The translations under genes and the position numbers were made by a program. A stretch of 34,729 bases of DNA from positions 1 through 34,729 of the forward strand of contig JAGQQB010000001.1 of the NCBI GenBank assembly GCA_020426425.1. The letters run 5' to 3'. The DNA is from Planctomycetaceae bacterium. GTDB lineage: Bacteria; Planctomycetota; Planctomycetia; Planctomycetales; Planctomycetaceae. This document shows, in pieces, positions 7,401 through 16,321 of this stretch. The notes under the pieces are model-generated. The model was not told where the DNA came from, made no database searches, and worked only from the letters and a program-made list of their open reading frames with translations. Within the stretch, counting starts at the first letter, position 1. Every line of letters begins with the position of its first letter.

Positions 7401-9815
7401 CGTGCGCTTGCGAGTTACTGTTGGCGGCAACTGTTCCCAAAGGCGGAACAACAGTTGATGGAGGCCGCGCTGCGAGGTATGGGGCATGTTGCCCGACTGT
7501 TCCCACAGACGCAAGGTCGCGATGAATTGTTACGGCGTCTGCGACGCCTGCTGCAACAGGCGCTCGCCCCCATCGACTCGGAGCTGGAGGTTTCGGCCCC
7601 GCTGATTGATGAAGCGGCACAATACCTGTTCGCGGAATTCACCGGTGGTGATCTCGAACAACGCGGTGACGCGTTCGCCGTCAGCCAGACTGCCGCAGAT
7701 CTGGTGCATGCGTTTCAGGAATATCTGCACACGCACAATGCGGAAGATCGATTTCAGCAATCAGTGAAAGCCCTGGCGGACGATCCACTCGCCGCATGGA
7801 AACTCGCCCAGGCGTGGCTCGATGCGTTCCAGCCTGTGCTCCCTGCAGCGACTCGCGCCGGACTGCACCAGGGATACATCGCGGAAGCCGGTTTGCTCTG
7901 CCTGGAACGAACGCTCGATGAACGTCGGATTCTCTCCGCGACAACGCATCACCAGCTTTCAGGGCTCATCGGATCACACGGCGTGATCGGCGAAGGGGGG
8001 CGGTATGAGTTCGACCTGCATCGCTTCGTCAATCGTCTGCGTCGGTTCGAATCTGAAACACTGCCCGCCTTCGAGCGCTACCATCAACTCAAAGGAGAGT
8101 TGGTTGACCGCGCCCGAGCCGCGATGAAGCTGTCCGAGTTCCAACCAAGAGTGCTTTCTTCATTCGTGCGGAATCGCCTGATTGACGAAGTCTACCTGCC
8201 GCTGATTGGAGACAATCTCGCCAAGCAGATTGGCACAGCGGGCGACGCGAAGCGAACCGATCGACAGGGACTACTCCTGCTCATCTCCCCACCGGGTTAC
8301 GGCAAGACGACACTGATGGAGTACATCGCGAATCGGCTCGGGATTATCTTCGTGAAAGTGAACGGCCCGGCGCTGGGGCATCAGGTAACGTCACTTGACC
8401 CCGCTGCCGCCCCGAACGCAGGAGCACGGGAAGAGATCGAGAAGCTCAACCTCGCGCTGGAAATGGGCGACAACGTCATGCTGTATCTGGACGACATTCA
8501 GCACTGTCATCCGGAGTTCCTGCAGAAGTTCATTTCGCTATGCGATGCCCAGCGGAAGATTGAAGGGGTGTGGAAGGGGCAAACCCGCACTTACGACTTC
8601 CGCGGCAAGAAAGTCGCCGTGGTTATGGCGGGCAATCCTTACACAGAGAGCGGCGAGAAGTTCCAGATTCCCGACATGCTTGCCAACCGCGCAGATATCT
8701 ACAACCTGGGCGAGATCATTGGGGAGACGCGCGAAGCGTTCGAGATGAGTTATCTGGAGAACGCTCTGACCTCGAATCCCATCCTGGCAAAATTGGCGGC
8801 CCGGTCACAACAGGATGTCTATGCGGTGATCAAACTCGCGGAGCAGGAGCGCCGCCGCGAATCGGCGGGACCGCTGAACATGCAAGGGATCGATTTCGAG
8901 GGAAGCTACTCGATGGAGGAACTGGGTGAGTTTGTCGCCACCATGACCCGCCTGATGCGTGTGCGCGATGTGGTCCTGCAGGTGAATCGCGAATACATTG
9001 CCTCCGCCGCGCAGCACGACGACTACCGAACCGAACCCCCATTCCTGCTGCAGGGCTCATACCGCAATATGAACCGCATCGGCGAGAAGGTCCTTCCGGT
9101 GATGAATGCGACGGAACTTGAAACGCTGATTGGCAGCAGCTACCAGAACGATGCCCAGACGCTGACCTCCGGTACCGAAGCGAATCTACTCAAGTTCAAG
9201 GAACTGCTCGGTACATTGACTGCCGACGAACAGACCCGCTGGGACCAGATTCGCCGGACATACCAGCAAAACGTCAAACTGCGTGGACTCAGTGCCGATG
9301 ACCATGTCGGCCAGGTGATTGCGACGCTCATGACTTTTTCTGATGGTCTGAACTCCATTCGCGAAGCGCTGCAATCGGGTGTGCAACGACTCTCTGCAGA
9401 TCGTAGTTCGGCGCAGGCGCAGGCGATTCAGTCGCAGTTAGCGGGAATGACCGAGCAACTGACGCAGGGACTCGATCGACTGACAGAGGCGGCGCGGCAG
9501 TCTGCTGAAGCGGCGATGCACAGACCATCGCGGGCCGGTTTGCCAAGTCCGCCGACCAACGATGCCGAGACCAGCGTCGATGCCGCCGGCCGATTGACGA
9601 TCGTGAACCGCATTCCGCGCACGGTCCTGAATGTGATGGAAACACAATTCGACCTGATGCAGAACTGGCTCCGGCCACTCAGTGAGATGACCACACGCCA
9701 GACCGCAGACCTTGAAAGCCTGCGTCCCATGGTCGAAGAGTGCCTGCAACACTACCGCGTGTTGTTGCGGAAGTTGGAGGAGGCGCACGAACGAGAATCT
9801 TCGGAAGATGAATGA
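4440..9815 (+). CDS. DUF3686 / coiled-coil / AAA+ ATPase ('DNA repair ATPase' type)
   Basis: This very large 1,791-residue soluble protein has an N-terminal DUF3686-like region (about residues 30-470, repeated beta-strand blocks resembling a propeller), a long coiled-coil part (about 480-900, with many Glu/Gln/Leu heptads), a helical middle, and an AAA+ domain from about residue 1240 to 1560. The AAA+ part shows Walker A SPPGYGKTT (K1289), Walker B MLYLDDIQH (D1351-D1352, so DD rather than the usual DE), a sensor-1-like AGNPY segment and a downstream NRADIYNLGE stretch, as in MoxR-like ATPases. A Gln/Ala-rich helical tail follows. Proteins of this layout are often labelled 'DNA repair ATPase', but I know of no firm functional proof and the name should be treated as provisional. 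No signal peptide or membrane segment is seen, so it is cytoplasmic. It follows the receptor kinase on the same strand; a functional link is only a guess. Confidence 0.9.
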   Translation: MVDSPSAPASPSQLEGGTYEILRQRLATHASDLRDRLDQLNEQRKSVFGSIDLRLLTTERITTDHNCVPRDMVAIGHRLLFGYNVHFGLKTERNIEDVFAIYRYDETERQLHVDGLDLLRDERFLKDFQEVYRYYKNATFSKFFVTRTHLYMVFQVGKAATDIKTFKWAITPDGLAYLDNRSDHEVRYPPQHEFSWIRTTRDMHRPGLHPHVSIEDRIFVETVGGDLTIKVENNTESGAGIYSEPVDDPDQTLDDADISYAVVGNCILLKVRPYQEQANRFIVYNQKIAQARRIDALRDACVLLPDDHGLIFSNGYYLQTGEHKMFESDMRGLLFERRIVSPNGEDTLFVFYQPETGVYVLLGYNVIRQQVETPIVCHGFTMFHGGEMILIKSPDQPQKHHAIQLWQTPYVGADYVPEQTTDSYLYKIGNRDIVRGMSECHELLSLIDQDDSYSGLYIDLVRQSTDILDSFFWIHEETAGNLGVALTEVRAAAKAAVDEFEKVTRVRRNTAEQTSKVSTATRETLNAVGRRRFDRVEEFVQSLANLRKLRGEVIALRDLRYVDEELIAGLEQQISASSDQLSHRCVEFLLQDDALQPYEQRIDEQQTQIGKLQKVAEARVLDEQISASGHELELLIEIVSNLKIDDATQRTRIIDNISAIFSRVNTARASLKRRRSELASTEGAAEFSSQLKLLSQSVVSSLDVCDTPEKCEEYLTRLMVQIEELEGKFAEFDDFLLQLVEKREDVSGAFESRRMQLVEQRNRRANSLAQAADRILKGIRSRVSALESIQEIHGYFAADLMVDKVRDLIGQLTELDDSVKAEDIQSRLKTIREDAVRQLKDRQELFEEGASILRFGQHRFSVNTQLLDLTTVLRDDRLHLHLTGTEFYEPLDKTELNETRPVWGMEVCSENADVYRAEYLAYRMFRELGNAIDLAESNVLAAVQQFMAPRYVEGYTKGVHDHDAALLIRALCESDQHAGLLRYSPQARALASYCWRQLFPKAEQQLMEAALRGMGHVARLFPQTQGRDELLRRLRRLLQQALAPIDSELEVSAPLIDEAAQYLFAEFTGGDLEQRGDAFAVSQTAADLVHAFQEYLHTHNAEDRFQQSVKALADDPLAAWKLAQAWLDAFQPVLPAATRAGLHQGYIAEAGLLCLERTLDERRILSATTHHQLSGLIGSHGVIGEGGRYEFDLHRFVNRLRRFESETLPAFERYHQLKGELVDRARAAMKLSEFQPRVLSSFVRNRLIDEVYLPLIGDNLAKQIGTAGDAKRTDRQGLLLLISPPGYGKTTLMEYIANRLGIIFVKVNGPALGHQVTSLDPAAAPNAGAREEIEKLNLALEMGDNVMLYLDDIQHCHPEFLQKFISLCDAQRKIEGVWKGQTRTYDFRGKKVAVVMAGNPYTESGEKFQIPDMLANRADIYNLGEIIGETREAFEMSYLENALTSNPILAKLAARSQQDVYAVIKLAEQERRRESAGPLNMQGIDFEGSYSMEELGEFVATMTRLMRVRDVVLQVNREYIASAAQHDDYRTEPPFLLQGSYRNMNRIGEKVLPVMNATELETLIGSSYQNDAQTLTSGTEANLLKFKELLGTLTADEQTRWDQIRRTYQQNVKLRGLSADDHVGQVIATLMTFSDGLNSIREALQSGVQRLSADRSSAQAQAIQSQLAGMTEQLTQGLDRLTEAARQSAEAAMHRPSRAGLPSPPTNDAETSVDAAGRLTIVNRIPRTVLNVMETQFDLMQNWLRPLSEMTTRQTADLESLRPMVEECLQHYRVLLRKLEEAHERESSEDE

Positions 9816-9882
9816 GGAACTCGCCGACCGTGGGTGCAGCTTGCGAATTGTCATTCAGTCAGCGCATTTGCAATCTACGCCA

Positions 9883-9915
9883 GTCTCAGCACGATGCTTT
9901 GAATCGTGCTGAGAC
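9883..9915. terminator. Perfect 13-base-pair hairpin between convergent genes
   Basis: The arms GTCTCAGCACGAT (9883-9895) and ATCGTGCTGAGAC (9903-9915) are exactly complementary around a 7-base loop. The hairpin sits between the ATPase gene ending at 9815 and the oppositely oriented cytochrome gene ending at 10079, which fits a bidirectional terminator. There is no T-tract on either side, so it may instead stabilise 3' ends or work with a protein factor. Confidence 0.65.
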
Positions 9916-10078
9916 CTTCCAGGGCGTCAATCGACGAATACACGTTCGCCAATCGAGTTGGACTCAACCCGACTCAGAAACTCGGGTGACACGGTCTCGA
10001 ACTGCACGACGAATCGCAACGTGTGTCCCTTACTGACCACACCGCCGTGAACGCGTAGGATCGCAGAGCGATCCACGA

Positions 10079-13000
10079 CTATCGACTCGCCTGCTGGCCT
10101 TTGAACATCGGATCGTTTCGGTTGCCGCGGGACAACAGGTACGCCATCAGGTCCAGAATCTCGTCTTCGTTAAGAGTGTTGAGCAGGCCGTTGGGCATCA
10201 TCGACACTGGAGAGGCTTTCATCTCTTCAATCTGCTTACGGTCCACACTTGCCAACTCGTTTGGATCGAGCATGTTCGTGTTGATCTTCAGCGAGTCCCC
10301 GGCCAGATTCATAATGCGTCCGACGACGACTTTCCCATCGAGTGTGAGAATCTGCACGGCAGCGTACTGATCGCTGATGACCTTGCTCGGATTCGTGATC
10401 GCTTCCAGGAGATACTTGCGGTCGAACCGTCCCGCGACTCCCGAGAGGTCGGGACCGACCGCCCCGCCCGTGTTGTCGAAGCGGTGGCATCCAAAGCAGT
10501 TGGCCGCAGCGAACATCTTCCGGCCATTTTCGAAATTGCGATTCTTGAGTTGTTCGACTTTGGGAAGCAGTTCGTCGAGTGTCCATTCTTTGACGAACGG
10601 ACGCGGGGCCGCAGAGAGCGGCGTGACGAGTCCTTCGGGCTTCTTGTCGAGGATCGGTTGCAGCACGACCTTCTCTTCGTCGGACAGGAGCGCAACGGCA
10701 TCCTTCTTCATCTCATCGACAAACATCGTGAAGCTTGCTCCGCCACGATAGCCAGCTGCGCGGACGTACCATTCGAAGTAGCGGGCCTGCAGTTCCGGAG
10801 TCCAGCCGGTCCGCAAATGGCGCAGGGACTTGGCGAATGAGATCTGCTCTTCCTGCGTTGGCGCAGCTTCCAGCAGCGCGACCCCTTTCTCTGCCGCCTG
10901 TGCGCTTTGCAGGAAGATCAGGATGTCGAGCAGCATGTTGTCGTACTCGAACCGACCATGTGGCAATCGCGGTTCCAGTGCCGCAACGACACCATCCCGC
11001 AGTTCCTGAATCGGCATGTCGAACCTCAGCAACGCCAACTGGATGATCCGTAGTGACTGCAGCGACTGCTCATAGGTGAACTCGTTGTCACGATCCAGGC
11101 GATCCAGCGTTTCCAGGATCGCCACCTGCAACAACCGCTGATCGTTGGCACTCCCGTCGGCGGGCGGGTACTCCGTGGGCGACGGGGTGTCGACCGCTTC
11201 ACCTGGCTTCTTGCCTGCGCGTTCCTGTGTGCGGACCAGGGCAAGCAGCGCCTCGAGTGCGGTCGTGAGATGCGGTTCGGCAATCGCTTTCGCCGCCCAC
11301 TCTTCGCGTGGACGATGTTCGATCGCCACTCGGGCGGCGGTACGAATCGTCCGATCAGGATGCGACAGATACGGCCACGCGACTTCAACCGCTTCAGGGT
11401 GATCGCCAAGATGCAGTTCTTCCAACCGGCGTCGGAGCTTGCGATCATCCGCACCGGCGGTGTTGGCGGCATCGACCGGTTCGGTTGGCTCTGCCCCGGT
11501 GTAGGTCACCTTATACAACCCCGACTGCACGCGGCGTCCACCGATCGCAAAGTACATCGCGCCATCGTGTGGGTTGATCACAATGTCCGTCAGCGGCAAT
11601 GGTGTGCCGGTGATGAACTCCTCGAACTTGGCAGAGTAGCTCCCACCCTGCGGTTGCAGATGCACAGCATACAGTTTGCCATAACTCCAGTCATTGATGA
11701 AGAACGCCTGCTGGTACTTGGCAGGGAACTTCGCTCCGTAACCAAACGTCACTCCGGTTGGTGATCCGGGACCAATGTTGACGACCGGCGCTGGAGTATC
11801 GGCGAAGTACTCGGGGAACTTCGCACTGCCATTTCGCCACCCGTAATCGACCCCGCTGAGCACCTGGCATACACGCGTGGGGCGATACCAGGGGGTGTTC
11901 ATGTCCCATTCCATGTCGGCGTCATAGGTAAACAGTTCGCCATCGGCGTTGAATGCGGCGTCGTACTGGTTGCGGAAGCCGACGGTGATCAATTCCCAAT
12001 GCTTGCCATCGGGATCAATTTTGCTGACATACCCCCCAGGCGCCGGAACGCCTTTCATAAAACCTCGCCCATACACACGGGGCAGCATGTGGTCTTCATC
12101 CCACAGCTTGGGCACGCGCGACGCTGTGAATTCTGTGAGGTTCGTCTTATTGCCACACACCACGTAGAGCGATTCTCCGTCTGGGCTGAGCAGCACGGCA
12201 TGGGGACCGTGTTCGCCACCAGTGCCAGGCAGCAGTCGCAGCGTTTCGAGCGCGTCGAGTTGATCATCGCCATCGGTATCGCGCACTCGGTACAGGCCGC
12301 TCTCGTACTTCTGACCTTTGTTGACGACGACATACAAACTGTCGAAAGCCCAGAGCAAGCCCTGCGCCTCGCCGATGTCGACAGGGATCGGTTCGATCTG
12401 AATTTCTGTCGCCCCTTGGATTCCCGGCGGGGTGATTCGAAAGAGTCCGCCATATTGGTCGCAAGCAATTAGTCGCCCCTTGGGATCCACGCACATGCTG
12501 ACCCAGGAGCCTTCCTCGGTCATTGGAACCGAGTGGAGCAGATCGACCTGAAACCCCTTAGCGATGATCATGTGATCGATCGGCGTCGCCTCAGGCTGTT
12601 TGAGATTGCCAACTGCCAGCAGTTGTTCATCGGTCAGCTTCCATGGTTCCCCGCCAATCTCGCCAACCACATCGACCTTCCGCCAGTCGTCTCCCGGCTT
12701 GAAGTCGACCTGTTGCCAACCTTTGGCCGCCTTGGTCGCTCCGAGCCAAGAGGCATCAGAGACTTCGGCCCACGTATCGCGCCAGCCGGATTCCAACACG
12801 AGCTTGAGTAACACACCGGCCGCCGACTTGCTGTTCTCCGCCGCGACGGCGATGACATGTTTTCCTCCCGGAGTTTCCCGCTCCAGTTGCTTGGTGATGT
12901 CCATGAACGCGGGTTTGCCCCAGTTGGCATGCTTGAGCACTTGCTGCCCATCGACGAAGACCGTCAGGCGGTCATCGGCAGTGGCGTACAGACGTCCCGA

Positions 13001-13210
13001 GGCAATCGCTCCCTGAATCGTGATCTCCTTGCGCAGGAAGACCTTGCCCGCCGGCGTGTCGCCTTCGTTCAGCCAGATCCAGGAGGGTTTCGCCAGCTCC
13101 GGCCGAGGCTTCTTTTCTTTCTTCCCCTGTGCGAGACCGACAGCAGTCGTTAGCGTCAGAGCGAGTCCCAGGACGATGTTCAAACCACGGCGCATCGGTT
13201 GTGTGTTCAT
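10079..13210 (-). CDS. PVC-type heme-binding CxxCH protein with beta-propeller (membrane-bound dehydrogenase-like)
   Basis: The protein has about 1,043 residues from the ATG at 13210. That start gives a proper signal peptide (MRRGLNIVLGLALTLTT...AQG). An in-frame TTG at 13261 would put 17 residues in front of it and is less likely. In order: a jelly-roll-like domain (WIWLNEGDTPAGKVFLRK onward, about 40-145), a glucose/sorbosone-dehydrogenase-like beta-propeller (about 210-575), HEAT-like helical repeats, and a C-terminal cytochrome c domain. The heme site is CFGCH (C905, C908, H909), followed by the family's GPDLSGVAGRF and ITNPSKVISDQY segments. Planctomycetes carry many such proteins, thought to oxidise sugars or other substrates in the periplasm and pass electrons to the attached heme; the substrate here is unknown. 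An EF-hand protein gene lies upstream on the same strand. Confidence 0.93.
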   Translation of the reverse strand: MNTQPMRRGLNIVLGLALTLTTAVGLAQGKKEKKPRPELAKPSWIWLNEGDTPAGKVFLRKEITIQGAIASGRLYATADDRLTVFVDGQQVLKHANWGKPAFMDITKQLERETPGGKHVIAVAAENSKSAAGVLLKLVLESGWRDTWAEVSDASWLGATKAAKGWQQVDFKPGDDWRKVDVVGEIGGEPWKLTDEQLLAVGNLKQPEATPIDHMIIAKGFQVDLLHSVPMTEEGSWVSMCVDPKGRLIACDQYGGLFRITPPGIQGATEIQIEPIPVDIGEAQGLLWAFDSLYVVVNKGQKYESGLYRVRDTDGDDQLDALETLRLLPGTGGEHGPHAVLLSPDGESLYVVCGNKTNLTEFTASRVPKLWDEDHMLPRVYGRGFMKGVPAPGGYVSKIDPDGKHWELITVGFRNQYDAAFNADGELFTYDADMEWDMNTPWYRPTRVCQVLSGVDYGWRNGSAKFPEYFADTPAPVVNIGPGSPTGVTFGYGAKFPAKYQQAFFINDWSYGKLYAVHLQPQGGSYSAKFEEFITGTPLPLTDIVINPHDGAMYFAIGGRRVQSGLYKVTYTGAEPTEPVDAANTAGADDRKLRRRLEELHLGDHPEAVEVAWPYLSHPDRTIRTAARVAIEHRPREEWAAKAIAEPHLTTALEALLALVRTQERAGKKPGEAVDTPSPTEYPPADGSANDQRLLQVAILETLDRLDRDNEFTYEQSLQSLRIIQLALLRFDMPIQELRDGVVAALEPRLPHGRFEYDNMLLDILIFLQSAQAAEKGVALLEAAPTQEEQISFAKSLRHLRTGWTPELQARYFEWYVRAAGYRGGASFTMFVDEMKKDAVALLSDEEKVVLQPILDKKPEGLVTPLSAAPRPFVKEWTLDELLPKVEQLKNRNFENGRKMFAAANCFGCHRFDNTGGAVGPDLSGVAGRFDRKYLLEAITNPSKVISDQYAAVQILTLDGKVVVGRIMNLAGDSLKINTNMLDPNELASVDRKQIEEMKASPVSMMPNGLLNTLNEDEILDLMAYLLSRGNRNDPMFKGQQASR

Positions 13211-13273
13211 CAGCAAAGTGCATCTTGAAAGCAGGAGACGGTGCGACCGCTGGGCCGCCAAATTTGAGCGAAT

Positions 13274-13302
13274 ATGCTAACAGAGACGCCTGCCTGCGGC
13301 AA
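13274..13302 (-). promoter_or_regulatory. Candidate sigma70-type promoter of the cytochrome gene
   Basis: On the minus strand, TTGCCG (13302-13297) is followed after 17 bases by TAGCAT (13279-13274), with TGT just before the -10 box as in extended -10 promoters. Each box matches four of six consensus bases. Transcription would begin near 13266, about 55 bases before the ATG at 13210, which also argues against the TTG at 13261 as start codon. Confidence 0.4.
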
Positions 13303-13366
13303 AAGCGTGGGCACTTTCGCCGGAGTTGCGTGCGTCGTGAAGTCCGCGTTGTACTGTGAATCGATC

Positions 13367-16321
13367 CTACCGCCGCACGAACAGCCAGTAGATCACTCCC
13401 AGCAAGAGGAGATTGACCCCGATCAGAATCCACAGGCGACGGTTCAACCAGGGTTGCTCCGCAGGCACAACTCCGCCAGGGACAAGATTGGGGATTTGTT
13501 GGCGGGGGCGTTTCGGTGTCAGTTTTGCCAGCAGCGGGCTGTTGAGGAACTCGGTGTGCGACACCATATTGTCGCCATCGACATCGGAACTGAGGAGAGC
13601 TTCCTCAATCTTGGCGGCAAACGCTTGCGCTTTGGCCCACTCCTCAGATTGCGGATCGGCACTCGCCGCCGTCCGACGACGGGTCAGTTCCTCTGAGCTG
13701 AGCCGCTGGTCATTGTTCTCATCGAAGTATTCAAAGAGGCGGTCCGGTGGTAGTTCGTTGATCTTCGTCTTGAATCGCCGTTCGGCAAAAGAGAGTTCGC
13801 CATCGTGATTTGTGTCCCATTGCCGGAAAGCCCACAACCGGTATCCATGGGCCAAGAGCGGTTCGTATTCGTTCGCAACCCCCCCGGCAATGAACTCGGC
13901 GGCACTCAGACGCCCATCGATGCTGCTGTCGACCGGGTCGCTCCAGTCATCCACAGGATTCGTCAATGGGCATCCGCAAAACTCCCGAAAGCTCAACTTG
14001 CCATCGCCATCGTCATCGAAGGCAGGGATCAACCGATCTGCGTAACGTCGAAACCAGTCGGGAGGATCGTGTGTGAGTTCACTGAGACTCACTTGAGCAT
14101 CGAGATCAGTGTCCAGCTGCAGAAACGTACGCAGTGGATCCGACCAGAACACACTCCCTTGCAGCAGTTCCGGCAAAGTGAGGACTTGATCGCCATTGAC
14201 ATCGATCCGTTCGCACCAGGCGTGCAACTTCTCACCTGGAATCCCGCCCTTCTTTGCAGCGGTTGCATACGACAACCCGGCACTGCCAGCTTCCAAGCCA
14301 TTGAAGTAGTTCCGAACCGAAAACCGCAGACCCACGGGAGAACGCAGCGATGGTCCTTTCAATCCGGCTCGCAGGCCATAGAGCACCTCGAGACCATTTC
14401 GCAGTTCGTCCACGGTGACCGCCTCGTCGGAATTGATGTCGAGTTGTCCGAGATCCAACCTTGGGGGGACCGCGCTCATCTCTTCCGGGACGGGATACTC
14501 GCCCTGGTACTTCCATTCATCGGGCGACCACTGGGAGTCGTGGTTGGTGTCCAGTGGGCGGAGCAACTTGACCCACTGCTCGAGCAATTCCGGAATGCGG
14601 TCGGCGACTGGATCCGGGAATCGACCTCGCAATCGTTCATTGTTGTTGCGTGGTAAGGACAGGAACTCCTCAAAGTTCAAGCCGGCACTTTGGTCGAAAT
14701 CGAGGACCGTGAGTTGCTGCCGCAGTACGTCCGGACGCTCATCCGTCTGAGCGACAATCAACTCCGCTTCGCTGACTTCGCCATCCATGTTGCGATCTGC
14801 GTCCCGGAACTGATTCCAGAGAACCCGACCATGCTGCCGCCACAACTGGACCGTATCTTGAAGGGCCACGGCGGGAATGAGTTCATCTGCCGCAAGTACC
14901 TCGTCGTGGTTCACGTCCACTTCCCCAAACAACGGGCGGAACCAGGAAAGCATTGGCACCTGGGGATCGGGACCAGGGAGTCCGAAGGCCTCGTCAAACG
15001 TCACGTGACCATCGTCGTTCAGATCGAGTGAGGTGGCGAGTGCTGCGGGCTGAACTTCCACCCGGCGCACTTTGAACGGCAGTTCCGCCTGAGCGAGTGA
15101 CTCGGGTTCGTCATCCGTTTGCAGTGCATCGAACATCCAGCGCGCCTGGGCCATTACCAGTTCGACTTCGGCGGCGACTGCACCATCGGGAATGGACTGG
15201 ACCAGGAACTCAGGCCAGGTCAGCTTCAGATCATTGTCTTCGTCTGAGTACGCACGAAACCAGTCACCCAGCGTGAGTCCCCAGGCTGAGCCCAAATACT
15301 CCGTCAACGAGAGTTGGCCGTCGTGATTGCGGTCGGCGGCGTGAAAGTAGAAAGCGAAGTTGCGTTGTTCCCATTTGGGTGCCTTTTGCCGGACTTCCTC
15401 GGCGGACAACAGCCCATCACCCGCCTGGCCATTCACGCCGACATCCCACTTCGCAAAGTCGCTCACCAGATCTTGCCGTAAGATCGCGTTGCTGGCGGCT
15501 TCGGCGAACGAGAGTTGCCCATCCTCATCCTTGTCCGCCCGGCCAAACAGCGCCGCTCCTTTCTCCGGTCCCCCCCAGAACTCGGGCACAAACTCTTCAC
15601 GCGAGAGCAACCGATTCTGGTCCACGTCCCACTTCAGCCATTTCTTCCAGTTGAACGCTTCGCCGCCATTCCGCAGATTCGCTTCACCCGCGCGCAGTCC
15701 GTAGATCGCGAGCAGCCGCTGTTCGACTTCGAGGCTCGTCACCGTTTGATCGGCGTTGCGATCCCAACCCGCGATCGGCTGCCAGGGAATCCAGTTTGGC
15801 AGTCCATCCGGGGGGGCGAGCGACGCCCATTCCGCAGGATCCAGATGCCCACTCTGATCAATGTCGGCGGCGGCGATCATGTCGACGGACTGCTTGATGA
15901 TCGCGTTCGCTCTGCGCTGCATTGGATCGGGAATCGACGCACGGTCTTTCGCACGCTCAAAGGCACGGTGCAGCCGCCACTCGTTGAAGGTGAGATCGCC
16001 CGATCGATCCGCATCACATATCCGCATTCGCTGTGTCTGTTCAGCGATGGATTCCGGAGGGATCTCAACCAGCAGTTCACTTAGTTCGACCCCTCCACTC
16101 TCGTTGCGATCCAGTTCACGAAAGACCTTCCGTAGCGACTGTGTTTTCTTCTGCTCGGCGGAGAGAATTCTGATCCGGTGTGGCAGGGGAACCGGAGGCG
16201 GGGAGTGTGTGTTGACTACCGGAATGATTGTCGAGAGGACGCGAGAATCGTCCGCGTGAAGCTCGTGCGCTGCGGAGTTTGCGAACGCAAGCAGCAGCAT
16301 GCCAGTCAGCAACAGACGCAT
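13367..16321 (-). CDS. Membrane-anchored protein with about 22 EF-hand-like loops
   Basis: The protein has about 984 residues from the ATG at 16321. That start is chosen because it opens with a signal peptide (MRLLLTGMLLLAFANSAAHE) and has AAAGGG upstream; the frame extends to an ATG at 16483, but the added 54 residues look non-coding. The body is a string of calcium-binding EF-hand loops of the form DxDxDGxhxxxE. I count about 22, for example DADRSGDLTFNEW, AADRNHDGQLSLTEY, DADRNMDGEVSEAEL, AFDDDGDGKLSFREF and QWDTNHDGELSFAER; several are degenerate. The C-terminus has one membrane helix (LWILIGVNLLLLGVIYWLFV) ending in RR, so the repeats should face the periplasm on a single-pass anchor. 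Ca2+ binding is inferred from the loops; partners are unknown. Its start region is shared with the divergent ExbB-type operon. Confidence 0.9.
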   Translation of the reverse strand: MRLLLTGMLLLAFANSAAHELHADDSRVLSTIIPVVNTHSPPPVPLPHRIRILSAEQKKTQSLRKVFRELDRNESGGVELSELLVEIPPESIAEQTQRMRICDADRSGDLTFNEWRLHRAFERAKDRASIPDPMQRRANAIIKQSVDMIAAADIDQSGHLDPAEWASLAPPDGLPNWIPWQPIAGWDRNADQTVTSLEVEQRLLAIYGLRAGEANLRNGGEAFNWKKWLKWDVDQNRLLSREEFVPEFWGGPEKGAALFGRADKDEDGQLSFAEAASNAILRQDLVSDFAKWDVGVNGQAGDGLLSAEEVRQKAPKWEQRNFAFYFHAADRNHDGQLSLTEYLGSAWGLTLGDWFRAYSDEDNDLKLTWPEFLVQSIPDGAVAAEVELVMAQARWMFDALQTDDEPESLAQAELPFKVRRVEVQPAALATSLDLNDDGHVTFDEAFGLPGPDPQVPMLSWFRPLFGEVDVNHDEVLAADELIPAVALQDTVQLWRQHGRVLWNQFRDADRNMDGEVSEAELIVAQTDERPDVLRQQLTVLDFDQSAGLNFEEFLSLPRNNNERLRGRFPDPVADRIPELLEQWVKLLRPLDTNHDSQWSPDEWKYQGEYPVPEEMSAVPPRLDLGQLDINSDEAVTVDELRNGLEVLYGLRAGLKGPSLRSPVGLRFSVRNYFNGLEAGSAGLSYATAAKKGGIPGEKLHAWCERIDVNGDQVLTLPELLQGSVFWSDPLRTFLQLDTDLDAQVSLSELTHDPPDWFRRYADRLIPAFDDDGDGKLSFREFCGCPLTNPVDDWSDPVDSSIDGRLSAAEFIAGGVANEYEPLLAHGYRLWAFRQWDTNHDGELSFAERRFKTKINELPPDRLFEYFDENNDQRLSSEELTRRRTAASADPQSEEWAKAQAFAAKIEEALLSSDVDGDNMVSHTEFLNSPLLAKLTPKRPRQQIPNLVPGGVVPAEQPWLNRRLWILIGVNLLLLGVIYWLFVRR

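Noticed and set aside
13805..14656. 283-residue open frame opposite the EF-hand gene
   Set aside because: The minus strand encodes clear EF-hand loops throughout; this frame is their complement.
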